16,957 nt of DNA from Peptococcaceae bacterium BRH_c23. GTDB taxonomy: Bacteria; Bacillota_B; Desulfitobacteriia; Desulfitobacteriales; Desulfitobacteriaceae. The notes beneath the pieces are model-generated. The model was not told the DNA's origin, did not search any database, and worked only from the letters and a program-made list of their open reading frames with translations. Shown here piece by piece: positions 7,420 to 15,077 of the stretch. The first letter of the stretch is position 1, and the number at the start of each line of letters is the position of its first letter. The stretch spans positions 1 to 16,957 of the forward strand of contig LADV01000245.1 of assembly GCA_000961805.1 (NCBI GenBank). The letters are read 5' to 3'. The translations under genes and the position numbers were made by a program.

Positions 7420-7682
7420 TGTAACCACTCAGTAATCAGGAGTCAGGAGCCGGGAGTCAGCATGAGAAAATGGGTTGTCCTCAAAGAGGATAAGAATTGT
7501 TACCAAATCTACGATTTGGCAACAATTCTTTATCCCCATAGGGGATAAGAGTTCTTCCTAAATCATAGATTTAGAGAACTCTTTACCACCCATAGGGGGT
7601 AAGAATTGTAACCAAATCATAGATTTGGACAACTCTTTATCGTCTGGAAATATTCTGACTTCTGACTACCTAAATAGTTACA
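7420..7682. mobile_element. MITE-like non-coding element with terminal inverted repeats
   Basis: This gap between the catalytic subunit gene and the sensor genes is bounded by imperfect inverted repeats. The left starts TGTAACCACTCAG and goes on TAATCAGGAGTCAGGAG (7420-7449); the complement of the right end (7652-7682) reads TGTAACTATTTAGG then TAGTCAGAAGTCAGAAT. Between them are three tandem hairpins and no gene. It starts four bases after the stop codon of the upstream gene, so it may also end or stabilise that operon's transcript. Flanking bases (TTAGTAAT left, TTAGATTT right) give no clean target duplication. Repeats with AGTCAGGAGTCAG-type ends are familiar to me from other bacteria, but I could not count copies. 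Confidence 0.65.
7488..7641 (+). repeat. Three tandem imperfect hairpin repeats (about 55-bp unit)
   Basis: Hairpins lie at 7488-7535, 7543-7587 and 7598-7641. Each has an arm of the form GG(A)TAAGA(A/G)TT...AAATC, a three-base loop (TAC or ATA), and the complementary arm GATTT...CTTTA(T/C)C. The spacers are themselves palindromic (CCCC-ATA-GGGG at 7534-7544, ACCC-ATA-GGGGGT next), so every arm can pair either within its own unit or with its neighbour. Several differences between units 1 and 2 are matched on both arms (GAATTGTT with AACAATTC; GAGTTCT with AGAACTC), suggesting the fold has been kept. No T-tract follows the last hairpin. Confidence 0.8.
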
Positions 7683-7746
7683 TTAGATTTTTCCGGGAAT
7701 GGCGTGGTAAACTAAGCTAAGGAAATATCAACAGGAGGGTTTAAGC

Positions 7747-8748
7747 GTGAGTAAGTGGCGCTGGATCATAGGAGGTTTAGCATTATTCTCCCTCATAATT
7801 GGGGCTTTATTATTCGCCTTTCCTGTTGAAAAGCAACCGGTGGCAAAGATTGGCATCTTACTGGCAAATGACAACCGTCTCGCCAAAGTTGAGGGATTGA
7901 AAGAAGGATTAGAACGTCTGGGTTACCAGGAAGGACAGAGTATCACCTATCAAATTATTAATGTGCAAAACCAATTCTCAGATTTAACGACCATGGCAAA
8001 TCGTTTAATTGCCGAGAAACCGGATGTATTAGTGGCAGCGGGTGGAGTTGAGGCTCAAACCCTTAAAGAACTGACCGCGAAAATGAAGCATCCTATCCCG
8101 GTCGTATTTATGGGTATTCTTTCTCCGGTGAGCATCGGATTAGTGTCTAACTCATTTCATCCAGAGGGAAATCTGACTGGATTAAATAATTATCATCTTG
8201 AATTGACACCGAAACGGCTTGAACTGCTTCATCGTTTGCTTCCGGATATCCGAAATGTTGCGGTGTTGGGAGATACGCGTGTTCCATTCTTTCAGCAAAT
8301 CCAGTTAAATATACAAGAAGCCGCGAAGGAGCTTTCATTAACCCTTGGTATGTATACTGTTTCGACCCCTGAAGAGGTTACTAAGGCTTTTCAACGGATG
8401 AGCAACGATAAAGTGGAAGGTATCATACTGTTGCCGGGTTTTTTTCTGGAAACAAGCACCACACAAGTGGTTGAACTGGCTATGCAGAAAAAGCTTCCCG
8501 TTTTTGGTGTATATCCAAGTGATACTGAGGAAGGCTGTTTAGCTTCTTATGGAACTCCTTACAAAGCTCAAGGAGCTCAGACTGCCCAGCTCATTTATAA
8601 GATATTGCGTGGGCAAACGCCAAAGGATATTCCGGTAGAAACGCCTGAAGATCTGGTTTTTTCTGTTAATCTCCGTACAGCTCAACAGTTAGGAATCCGC
8701 CTTGCACCGAATGTATTAAGCTTCGCAGACCAAGTGATTCAACCATAG
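7747..8748 (+). CDS. Membrane-anchored ABC-type substrate-binding protein (ABC_sub_bind/TrpX-like), likely sensory
   Basis: This 333-residue protein has an N-terminal membrane segment (about residues 5-26) without a lipobox Cys, so it is probably a non-cleaved anchor or signal peptide. The rest is a periplasmic-binding-protein fold of the ABC_sub_bind type: KIGILLANDNRLAKVEGLKE, then KPDVLVAAGG, PVVFMGILSPVSIGLV, and a C-terminal half with PVFGVYPSDTEEGCLASYG. No permease or ATPase gene is in the window, and the stop is only 13 bp from the start of a histidine kinase gene. By context it is more likely a ligand-sensing partner of that kinase than a transporter part; in TtrS-type sensors a binding-protein-like domain is part of the kinase. 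The start is GTG with CAGGAGGG (7732-7739) upstream. Confidence 0.85.
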   Translation: MSKWRWIIGGLALFSLIIGALLFAFPVEKQPVAKIGILLANDNRLAKVEGLKEGLERLGYQEGQSITYQIINVQNQFSDLTTMANRLIAEKPDVLVAAGGVEAQTLKELTAKMKHPIPVVFMGILSPVSIGLVSNSFHPEGNLTGLNNYHLELTPKRLELLHRLLPDIRNVAVLGDTRVPFFQQIQLNIQEAAKELSLTLGMYTVSTPEEVTKAFQRMSNDKVEGIILLPGFFLETSTTQVVELAMQKKLPVFGVYPSDTEEGCLASYGTPYKAQGAQTAQLIYKILRGQTPKDIPVETPEDLVFSVNLRTAQQLGIRLAPNVLSFADQVIQP

Positions 8749-8761
8749 GGAGGGAGAGTTT

Positions 8762-10894
8762 GTGAAACAGGCATCATTTCCATGGTTAATGCGTATTAAA
8801 GGTCGGGTTCTTATTTTTGGTATTGCTATGTCTATATTTCCGTTACTTTTCCTCGGTTTGGCGAATTTTAATGCAACACGGCTATATTTACAAGAACGCA
8901 TTCAACTACAAAACTTCGAACGAGCGACGGCACTTGCTGAACAGATTAGCGAATTTGTCCAATATAAAGCTGCCAGCATGAGTATCGTGACTTATACTAA
9001 TGCCTCGACACTAGTTGGACAAGATCCTATAGCGCGGGAGATGATTTTGGCGACACTATTACGACAGGAATCGTATTTTGAAGCCATTGAAGTGGCTGAT
9101 CTCAAGTTTAATGTTTTAGGGCAAATCGATCGGCGTAATGTAATTTTGCCGCTAAAGGCAGACGTTAAACTCAACCATCGCGATTTGACAGCAAACACCT
9201 CTTTCTCAATTAGCCCTGTATTTTTCTCAAATGATGGACGACCGCAATTTTATTTGACGGTAGGAATTCAGGATCCCCTGACTCGCAAGAATATAGGATA
9301 TTTACAAGCTAAAACAGATCTTAAAGGAATGGTCACTAAGATTGCCAATTTGCGCATTGGACAAGCAGGGTATATTTACCTGACCGATGAGTTAGGGAAT
9401 TTGATCGGACATACCGATTTTAGCAATGTTTTACGTCAAGAGAATGTGCGCCAGAACCCTGACGTTCAAGCGTTTTTAGCGGGCCAGCGCCCATCACCGC
9501 AAGGGACAGAATATAGGAATTCTGACGGTGTACAAGTTGTCGGCTTATTTGCACCTGTAGAAAATCTCAATTGGGGTGTTTTTATAGAACAGCCAATCCG
9601 TGAGGCCTATCAACACATCTATGAATTTTCCCGTAAACTCCTAGGAATCTTGCTAGTTGCCATAGCCTTGGTGACCTTGATTAGTATTATGTTTGGCTTA
9701 AAGCTGACGCGGCCGATTGAGAATCTCGAAGGGGAGGTCCGACGTATTATTTTGACGGGGGATCTGAAATCGGAAATACCACAACAGACCCAAGACGAAA
9801 TCGGACGACTGGTCCAGTCTTTTAATCAATTACTGGCCCAACTCAATGAAATATCGATAAATCTAATAACGGAAAAGGAATTGCTCGCAACCGTTGTTGG
9901 TGGAATTGGAGCGGGTATGGTCCTTCTTGATTCAGACAAGCGTATTATCTGGTGGAATTCTATTTTTGCACAATGGTTCGCGCGAGAAGAATTTTTGCTT
10001 CTGACTTGTGAAGAGTTTATCGGTGAGGAGGGCGCTGACTGTAGCTTTACGGAAAACGGCAGCATTATCACTCATGATATCAAAGGCAAACGTAGTTATT
10101 TGCGCAAAATGTACTATCCTTTGCACCAGGAAAATGTCACACAGCCTGCCTATTTGGTTCTTCTTGAAGATGTTACGCAACAGGTGGAAATGGAAGCCCG
10201 GGTCATCGAAACAGATAAAATGGCAGCCGTCGGCCTGTTAGCCTCTGGAATTGCCCATGAAATCAATAACCCTCTGTCGATAGTATCAGCTCATAGCGAG
10301 GATATGTTGGACCGATTAAAGGAGGAACCGGCTCAACTGGAACAGGAAGACCTCGTGTCGGAATTGCAGATTATTAATCAACAAATAAGTCGCTGCAAGC
10401 AGATCACAGGTGGGCTTTTGCACTTCGCCCGAAAGCGTCAGGACACTCGGGACCTCATTAATATAAGCACTTCAACGGTTCAGACAATCGACCTGCTTGA
10501 ATACCGGGCTAAACAAAAGAGGATTCAAATCGCCTATGAAATGGATAAAGACCTCTACGTTTTTGGGAACGAAAACGAATGGCAGCAAGTTATTTTAAAT
10601 ATTGTTACAAATGCCCTTGATGCCTCTGAGGAAGGCGGAAAGATAGAAATTCGGACGCGGTGCATACGAGGGGCAATCCGAGTGGTGATCGAAGATAACG
10701 GTCAAGGAATCCCAGGAAGCCAGCTAAAACGTATTCTCGAACCCTTCTACACGACCAAGCCTTCTGGACAAGGAACGGGTCTGGGTCTGTTTGTTAGTTA
10801 TGGTATAATTCAAAAGATGAACGGCCAATTAGAGGTTCAAAGCGTTGAGGGACAAGGAACAATTGTAGAGATCACCTTGCCAAATGGCTCTTAG
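8762..10894 (+). CDS. Sensor histidine kinase, Cache-HAMP-PAS-HisKA-HATPase (NtrB-type)
   Basis: This 710-residue membrane kinase has TM1 at about residues 16-36 and an extracytoplasmic domain to about 290 that looks like a double Cache fold (AGYIYLTDELGNLIGH is typical). TM2 lies at about 293-315, followed by HAMP to about 370 and a PAS domain (about 375-480). The dimerisation domain has the phospho-acceptor His499 in GIAHEINNP, and the ATPase domain shows an N box (NIVTNALDASEEGG), DNGQGIP and a G box (GQGTGLGL). All catalytic boxes are present. The PAS contains Cys416 and Cys427, 11 residues apart, a conceivable redox or metal site (speculative). GTG start with GGGAGGGAGAG upstream. It lies between the binding protein and the response regulator genes with gaps of 13-14 bp, clearly one operon. 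Confidence 0.93.
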   Translation: MKQASFPWLMRIKGRVLIFGIAMSIFPLLFLGLANFNATRLYLQERIQLQNFERATALAEQISEFVQYKAASMSIVTYTNASTLVGQDPIAREMILATLLRQESYFEAIEVADLKFNVLGQIDRRNVILPLKADVKLNHRDLTANTSFSISPVFFSNDGRPQFYLTVGIQDPLTRKNIGYLQAKTDLKGMVTKIANLRIGQAGYIYLTDELGNLIGHTDFSNVLRQENVRQNPDVQAFLAGQRPSPQGTEYRNSDGVQVVGLFAPVENLNWGVFIEQPIREAYQHIYEFSRKLLGILLVAIALVTLISIMFGLKLTRPIENLEGEVRRIILTGDLKSEIPQQTQDEIGRLVQSFNQLLAQLNEISINLITEKELLATVVGGIGAGMVLLDSDKRIIWWNSIFAQWFAREEFLLLTCEEFIGEEGADCSFTENGSIITHDIKGKRSYLRKMYYPLHQENVTQPAYLVLLEDVTQQVEMEARVIETDKMAAVGLLASGIAHEINNPLSIVSAHSEDMLDRLKEEPAQLEQEDLVSELQIINQQISRCKQITGGLLHFARKRQDTRDLINISTSTVQTIDLLEYRAKQKRIQIAYEMDKDLYVFGNENEWQQVILNIVTNALDASEEGGKIEIRTRCIRGAIRVVIEDNGQGIPGSQLKRILEPFYTTKPSGQGTGLGLFVSYGIIQKMNGQLEVQSVEGQGTIVEITLPNGS

Positions 10895-10908
10895 GAGTTG
10901 AAAGTAAA

Positions 10909-12294
10909 ATGAAGAAGTATTATCCACGTATCCTGATTTTAGATGATGAGGCGGCTCTCCGCTCGATCATCAGAAAGCGTTTAACCCGCAAAGGCTATGA
11001 AATTTCGGAGTCCGGAACAGCGCGGGAAGGACTGGAATACCTTAAAGACCATGTTCTATCCGTAGTACTCTTGGATTTACGCTTACCCGACGGAGACGGG
11101 CTTGAAGTCCTTAAGTCCATGAAAAAACTTCAACCAGACCTCCAAGTCATCATGCTGACCGGTCACGGAACCATTGAATCAGCAATTGATGCTATAAAAA
11201 ATGGTGCGTTTGATTACCTGACCAAACCCTGCAATCTTTCAGAACTGGATGTTATCTTGGAAAAAGCGGTGGAACAGCGTAAACTGGTTATGGAAAACAG
11301 CGGTCTGCGACAGGTTGTACACCGTCAAACCCAAGAGATAGAAATTATCGGGGAAAGCCCTCAGATGAAAACCCTGCTTGAAATGACGAAAAAGGCTGCC
11401 CAGAGTGAATCTGCGATCCTCATCCAAGGAGAGACCGGTGTGGGCAAAGAGCTGATTGCCCGTGCTCTACATCTCTGGAACCCAAGGTCAGAGTATGCCT
11501 ATGTTCCCTTAAATGCAGCGTCGATACCGGAAGCTCTTTTGGAAAGTGAATTATTCGGGCATGAAAAAGGTGCTTTTAGCGGAGCAGGAGCGCATAAACT
11601 GGGCTTGGTCGAACTTGCTGATCACGGAACTCTTTTCCTTGATGAGATAGGGGAAATGCCACTATCCCTGCAGGCCAAACTCCTTCGTTTTTTGGAGACG
11701 GGAGAGTTTCGCCGGGTTGGAGATAATCGACTAAGGATGGTGGATGTGCGAATTGTGACTGCAACCAACCGGGATCTCATGGCTGAAGTTAAACAGGGTC
11801 GGTTCAGACAGGACCTATATTACCGACTCAATGGGTTAATTCTTGAGATCCCCCCTTTACGTGAGCGAAAAGAAGATATTCTTCCTCTGGTTGATTTCTA
11901 TTTGCAGAAATTCCGTTCACCGGGACCCGAGAAGTATTTATATAGTCTTTCCCCGGAAACACAGACACTGCTATTGAATTATGATTTTCCAGGCAACGTA
12001 AGGGAATTAGCCCATTTAATTCAGCGAGGAGTTACCATGGCTAACGGTAAGATTATTTTTCCGGTTGATCTCTGGCCGAATTCTCATTTGGACAACAAGT
12101 TAAACGATGATAGGATTCCCCTCGACAATCAATCCGTTTCCATCAAAAGACATTCAACTCTCGTAGAGATAGAAAGAGATTACATATTAGATACTCTAAA
12201 AGAACTCAACGGGAACCGGGCCCAAGCCGCTAAAATGCTCGGAATCAGCGTCCGTAACCTTTACCGGAAATTAGAGCAATATGGCACTGAATAA
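10909..12294 (+). CDS. NtrC-family sigma-54-dependent response regulator
   Basis: This 461-residue activator has a receiver domain (about 7-118) with acidic pocket Asp12-Asp13, phospho-site Asp56, Thr84 and Lys106. The AAA+ domain (about 148-370) has Walker A GETGVGKE (Gly174-Glu181), a sigma-54 contact loop GAFSGA at 221-226 in place of GAFTGA, Walker [10 protein letters not shown], and the arginine-finger region. A Fis-type helix-turn-helix sits at the end ([20 protein letters not shown]). The kinase's stop and this gene's AGGAG (10893-10897) overlap. The presence of a strong sigma-54 promoter with paired TGACA-N3-TGTCA sites ahead of the molybdoenzyme operon makes that operon its likely target. 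The Ser-for-Thr change in the loop is conservative. Confidence 0.95.
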   Translation: MKKYYPRILILDDEAALRSIIRKRLTRKGYEISESGTAREGLEYLKDHVLSVVLLDLRLPDGDGLEVLKSMKKLQPDLQVIMLTGHGTIESAIDAIKNGAFDYLTKPCNLSELDVILEKAVEQRKLVMENSGLRQVVHRQTQEIEIIGESPQMKTLLEMTKKAAQSESAILIQGETGVGKELIARALHLWNPRSEYAYVPLNAASIPEALLESELFGHEKGAFSGAGAHKLGLVELADHGTLFLDEIGEMPLSLQAKLLRFLETGEFRRVGDNRLRMVDVRIVTATNRDLMAEVKQGRFRQDLYYRLNGLILEIPPLRERKEDILPLVDFYLQKFRSPGPEKYLYSLSPETQTLLLNYDFPGNVRELAHLIQRGVTMANGKIIFPVDLWPNSHLDNKLNDDRIPLDNQSVSIKRHSTLVEIERDYILDTLKELNGNRAQAAKMLGISVRNLYRKLEQYGTE

Positions 12295-12338
12295 TATCTT
12301 AGGTGCAAAACATATTAGTCACGTAAAGAGGAGTAAAA

Positions 12339-12455
12339 ATGAATAATTGTATTTTCAATAAAACTATTTTACATATTTTAGATAATAAGCTACAGGTTCC
12401 AATTCTATCTTTAAAAGAAATGAATAATGAAAACGATATTGAGGACTGTTGTTAA
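12339..12455 (+). CDS. Small ORF of unknown function (38 residues, ending Asp-Cys-Cys)
   Basis: ATG at 12339 is preceded by a strong ribosome binding site (AAGAGGAG, 12326-12333) and lies 44 bp after the response regulator stop with no terminator between, so co-transcription is plausible. The product starts MNNCIFNKTILHILDN and ends NDIEDCC; it is acidic at the C-terminus and has no membrane segment. I do not recognise it. It overlaps the next small ORF in another frame, so the pair could also be one gene broken by a frameshift. Confidence 0.35.
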   Translation: MNNCIFNKTILHILDNKLQVPILSLKEMNNENDIEDCC

Positions 12456-12579
12456 GGACCACGGATTTCTCGATGAGATTAAGAGTGAACATTGTCCTTC
12501 CCGTTTTGATGAACAAAAGGATGCGATCGATCAATCTTATAAGACAGGAAAACTCCTTTTCCAGGAGCAAGAGGATTAA
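12427..12579 (+). CDS. Small ORF of unknown function (50 residues)
   Basis: ATG at 12427 opens a frame shifted relative to the preceding small ORF and ends with TAA at 12577-12579. The product starts MKTILRTVVKDHGFLDEIKS and ends GKLLFQEQED; it is highly charged and has the look of a real protein fragment (HCPSRFDEQKD), but no clear ribosome binding site precedes its ATG. Joined to the upstream frame it would give a protein of about 77-78 residues, so a single indel is an alternative explanation. It ends convergently against the Crp/Fnr remnant on the other strand. Function is unknown. Confidence 0.3.
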   Translation: MKTILRTVVKDHGFLDEIKSEHCPSRFDEQKDAIDQSYKTGKLLFQEQED

Positions 12580-12767
12580 GTTTTTAAAACAATGCAATTT
12601 TTTTTGTTAATAGTGGTCAGACCTTCTTGTTTAAACCTATTAAGAGTGTTGGTAACCATAACTCTAGAGGCATTTACCAAACTAGCTAGATCTTGGTGAG
12701 TCAAATGGATAGTAATTAACGTTCCTTTACCGATCGGTTCACCATAATTACGGGCTAGTCGTTGTAG
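12576..12767 (-). pseudogene. Crp/Fnr-family regulator, C-terminal helix-turn-helix remnant
   Basis: Reading leftwards, 63 codons give LARNYGEPIGKGTLITIHLT followed by HQDLASLVNASRVMVTNTLN and RFKQEGLTTI, ending at TAA (12576-12578). This is the winged helix-turn-helix end of a Crp/Fnr-type regulator, with the recognition helix around SRVMVTNTLNRF. A stop codon (TAG) directly precedes the recognisable part, and the cyclic-nucleotide-binding-like domain is absent. The remnant begins about 10 bp downstream of the stop of the AhpD-like gene on the same strand, so an upstream deletion probably fused the two. It cannot be expressed as a full regulator. Confidence 0.7.
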
Positions 12768-12776
12768 CTATGAAAC

Positions 12777-13316
12777 TTAAACTTGAGGAAAATCGATTTC
12801 TACCTGTAAAGCGTCAAGAAATTTATTAAATGAAGTAAATAGGTCTACAACGGAGATGAATTCAACGAAGTTAGCATCACTATAACCCAAGTCTCTCAGT
12901 TGCTGAAATTCACTTTCAGAGATTTTATGCGGCTCTCGGGTTGCTTTAATGGCAAGATTCAAGAGTGTTTTGTACGCTGGCGAGATATCTGCTGAATTCA
13001 CGTCGTCGAGAAGTTGAAGTATCTTTTCCCGGGGGAACCCCATCATTTTTAAAGCCGCACTATGAGCGTCAACACAGTAACTACAACTGTTGGCCTGGGA
13101 AACAACAACTGCCACCATTTCTTATAAATCCATGGGTAGCTCTCCTTGAGTCATAACGGCCTTGAATTTCATAAAGTTAGCCTCTAGAATATCAGGATTT
13201 AGGGCCATTGCCCTAAATAAATTAGGAACCATACCAAAGTTTTTTGTGATTTCAGCAAATATTTCACTTGCCTTTCCCGTAACTTCAGTAACCCCAAGTA
13301 TTTTGATTCTAGCCAA
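12777..13316 (-). pseudogene. AhpD-like/carboxymuconolactone decarboxylase family protein, single nonsense mutation
   Basis: The two halves (13316-13122 and 13121-12777) are in the same frame, separated only by TAA at 13122-13124. The context LPMDL-stop-EMVAVVVSQ suggests Lys (AAA) originally. The rest is a full-length 'peroxidase-related' AhpD-family protein of about 180 residues: an N-terminal GMVPNLFRAMALNPDILEA segment and, after the stop, the redox motif CSYCVDAHSAAL (CxxC-x3-His). The family forms small alpha-helical oligomers with peroxidase-type thiol chemistry. The start is TTG at 13314-13316 with AAGGAGG just upstream. Unless the stop is read through, only a 64-residue N-terminal piece without the active-site Cys would be made. 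Confidence 0.8.
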
Positions 13317-13439
13317 TCTTTTTCCTCCTTGTTAGTGTAGTGTACTAGTTCTTCTAGCCAGTTCTCCTTTTGAGCTTTTTCACCACCACAATCCCTTTTC
13401 AATCGCTCAGAAGTCACGTGCTAGGATCTCATACTAAAT

Positions 13440-13469
13440 GAAATAATTATTTCCGTATGTAATTTACAT
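13440..13469. promoter_or_regulatory. Paired palindromes in the divergent intergenic region
   Basis: GAAATAATTATTTC (13440-13453) is a perfect 14-bp palindrome. It is followed by ATGTAATTTACAT (13457-13469), a perfect dyad with a one-base centre. They lie about 125 bp upstream of the AhpD-like gene (leftwards) and about 180 bp upstream of the flavodoxin remnant. AT-rich palindromes arise by chance fairly easily, so the operator reading is tentative. Confidence 0.3.
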
Positions 13470-13547
13470 TACAATATTTAAGAAAGATTTATAAAGAAAA
13501 GCCTAAGCTTTTCCAACAAAGAATAACTCGCACTTATTATTTAAATA

Positions 13548-13566
13548 AATGAAATGTGATTTCATT
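13548..13566. promoter_or_regulatory. 19-bp palindrome, possible operator
   Basis: AATGAAAT-GTG-ATTTCATT has perfect 8-bp arms around a 3-bp centre, about 80 bp ahead of the flavodoxin remnant. TTGACG at 13574-13579 could be a -35 element, but no convincing -10 follows at the right spacing. It suggests a repressor site for the lost flavodoxin gene or for the rightward genes. No protein in the window is a clear partner. Confidence 0.35.
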
Positions 13567-13645
13567 CATATTGACGTTAATAATGGTTTACGTTCTAGTA
13601 AAACTGTCTGCACGTAAGTGATTTGAAGTGAAAGGGAGGATTGTA

Positions 13646-13741
13646 TTGATTCTCGGGATTAGTGCTAGTCCAAGAAAAGATGGAATTACCAGTGCGGCAG
13701 TAAAAGCAGTTCTTAAGGCGAGTGGGATGGAGTACGCTTAA
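13646..13741 (+). pseudogene. Flavodoxin/NAD(P)H-dependent FMN reductase, N-terminal remnant (31 codons)
   Basis: From a TTG start at 13646, with AAAGGGAGG at 13631-13639, the frame reads LILGISASPRKDGITSAAVK then AVLKASGMEYA and stops at TAA. GISASPRKDGITS is the FMN-phosphate loop of the NADPH-dependent FMN reductase/iron-sulfur flavoprotein family, and the following helix up to GMEYA is also typical. The remaining roughly 150 residues are gone and the sequence passes straight into the leader of the next gene, so this is a truncation by deletion. Its ribosome binding site remains good, so a short peptide could still be made. Confidence 0.7.
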
Positions 13742-13808
13742 TTTTTTTGGAAGAACAGGGTAAAATAGAGATGGTAGTATTACCAATGTAAAAGGGAGTG
13801 CAGGGTTT

Positions 13809-15077
13809 ATGAGTTTAGTATATTCGGTCTTTGTTCCGCATCCACCCATCCTCGTACCAGAGATCGGACGTGGAGAGGAGCGTAAGTGCCAAGCGAGTTT
13901 GGATGCCTACCATGAGATAGCGAGTCGTCTCGTTCAGGCGGAGGTCGAGACGGTGATTCTGGTTTCCCCTCATGCACCGCTTACAAAGGAAGGGATTACA
14001 CTATTGACAGAGGAGGTTGTCCGAGGGAATTTCGCTCAATTTGGAGCTGCGCAGTTGAGTTTTTCATTTGCATGCGACACTACGGCGATTGTGCGATTTC
14101 AGAAAGATTTGTCGGGAGTTGTTCCCATACAGAAGTCTATGGATCACGGTGCACTTGTACCACTCTATTTTTTACAAAGGACAGGTTGGAGTGGGAAGGT
14201 TGTACTTATAGGGATGCCCTTGGAGCGACCGGAAGAATATGGTTTGCGTATTGGTCAAATTCTTGATAAGCTGCCTGGACGTTATGCACTTGTGGCTAGT
14301 GGGGATCTCTCTCATCGCTTAAAGGAAGACGGCCCGTACGGCTTAGATCCTGCTGGACCTGAATTTGACCAATTCGTAATCAAGACTCTGCAGAGAGATC
14401 CGAAAAAGATCGCCAATTTACCGGCTGACCTTGTCGAAAAAGCGGGTGAATGTGGGTATAGGAGTCTTCGCTTGGCGCTGGCTGCAAAAGAAGGAGCACC
14501 CGAAGTACTGTCCTACGAAGGACTGTTTGGAGTGGGATATCTAGTGGCGGATCTGTATCATTCCTCACCCTTGCCGCAGTGGGCACGACATTGTCTTAAG
14601 GGCTATTTACATAAGAATGACCCTGTTACGTCGGATTTACCCGACATTTCCACACCTGAGTTCGCTGTGCGGAGGGGATGTTTTGTAACTCTAAAACAAA
14701 ACGGCCAACTGCGTGGATGTATTGGAACAACCGAGCCTTGGCAGGAAAACCTAGCGTTGGAAATTCAACATAATGCGATTGCTGCCGGAACCCAAGATCC
14801 GCGTTTTCGGCCTGTTCGAATAGATGAATTGGATTCCCTGAGTTTTACGGTTGATGTCTTAGGTGAACTTGAGAAAATTGCAGGACCGGAAGATTTGGAT
14901 CCCTGGAGGTATGGAGTTGTTGTTCGCCAGGGTGGGAAAAGCGGACTTTTACTCCCCCACTTGGAAGGGGTAGATACGGTTTCAGACCAAATCAGTATTG
15001 CTAAACAAAAGGCAGGGATTTCACATGAAGGCCCAGTCGAACTTTGGCGCTTTGAGGTCAAGAGACATTATGAGTAA
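13809..15077 (+). CDS. AmmeMemoRadiSam system protein B-A fusion (MEMO1 domain + AMMECR1 domain)
   Basis: This 422-residue protein joins two domains. Residues about 1-255 are a MEMO1/LigB-like domain, related to class III extradiol dioxygenases, with His in VFVPHPP (His11), VSPHAP, MDHGALVPL and GDLSHRL. Residues about 265-420 are an AMMECR1 domain with the signature LRGCIG (301-306) and a C-terminal GLLLPHLEGVDT. Bacterial homologues are often separate genes (systems A and B); here they are fused. The start ATG has GGGAG (13794-13798) upstream. Its last bases overlap the start of the radical SAM gene, so the two are co-translated. The biochemical role of this conserved trio is not known to me; a redox or modification role is often supposed. 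A weak -10-like TAAAAT lies at 13761-13766. Confidence 0.92.
   Translation: MSLVYSVFVPHPPILVPEIGRGEERKCQASLDAYHEIASRLVQAEVETVILVSPHAPLTKEGITLLTEEVVRGNFAQFGAAQLSFSFACDTTAIVRFQKDLSGVVPIQKSMDHGALVPLYFLQRTGWSGKVVLIGMPLERPEEYGLRIGQILDKLPGRYALVASGDLSHRLKEDGPYGLDPAGPEFDQFVIKTLQRDPKKIANLPADLVEKAGECGYRSLRLALAAKEGAPEVLSYEGLFGVGYLVADLYHSSPLPQWARHCLKGYLHKNDPVTSDLPDISTPEFAVRRGCFVTLKQNGQLRGCIGTTEPWQENLALEIQHNAIAAGTQDPRFRPVRIDELDSLSFTVDVLGELEKIAGPEDLDPWRYGVVVRQGGKSGLLLPHLEGVDTVSDQISIAKQKAGISHEGPVELWRFEVKRHYE

Noticed and set aside
7488..7641. CRISPR-like array
   Set aside because: The repeats are near-complete palindromes with seven- to ten-base spacers and no unique spacer-sized sequences or cas genes.
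7678..7713. Sigma-70 promoter for the binding protein-kinase-regulator operon (TTACAT ... TAAACT)
   Set aside because: The spacing is 24 bp, far from 17, and no better pair is visible; the promoter of this operon remains unplaced.
13199..13417. 72-residue minus-strand ORF overlapping the AhpD-like start
   Set aside because: It overlaps the better-supported AhpD-like frame in another phase; the AAGGAGG site serves the TTG at 13316, so this is a shadow.
14998..15069. Longer N-terminus for the radical SAM enzyme
   Set aside because: The extra 24 codons lie within the AMMECR1 coding region and lack family-like sequence; ATG 15070 gives the usual short overlap.
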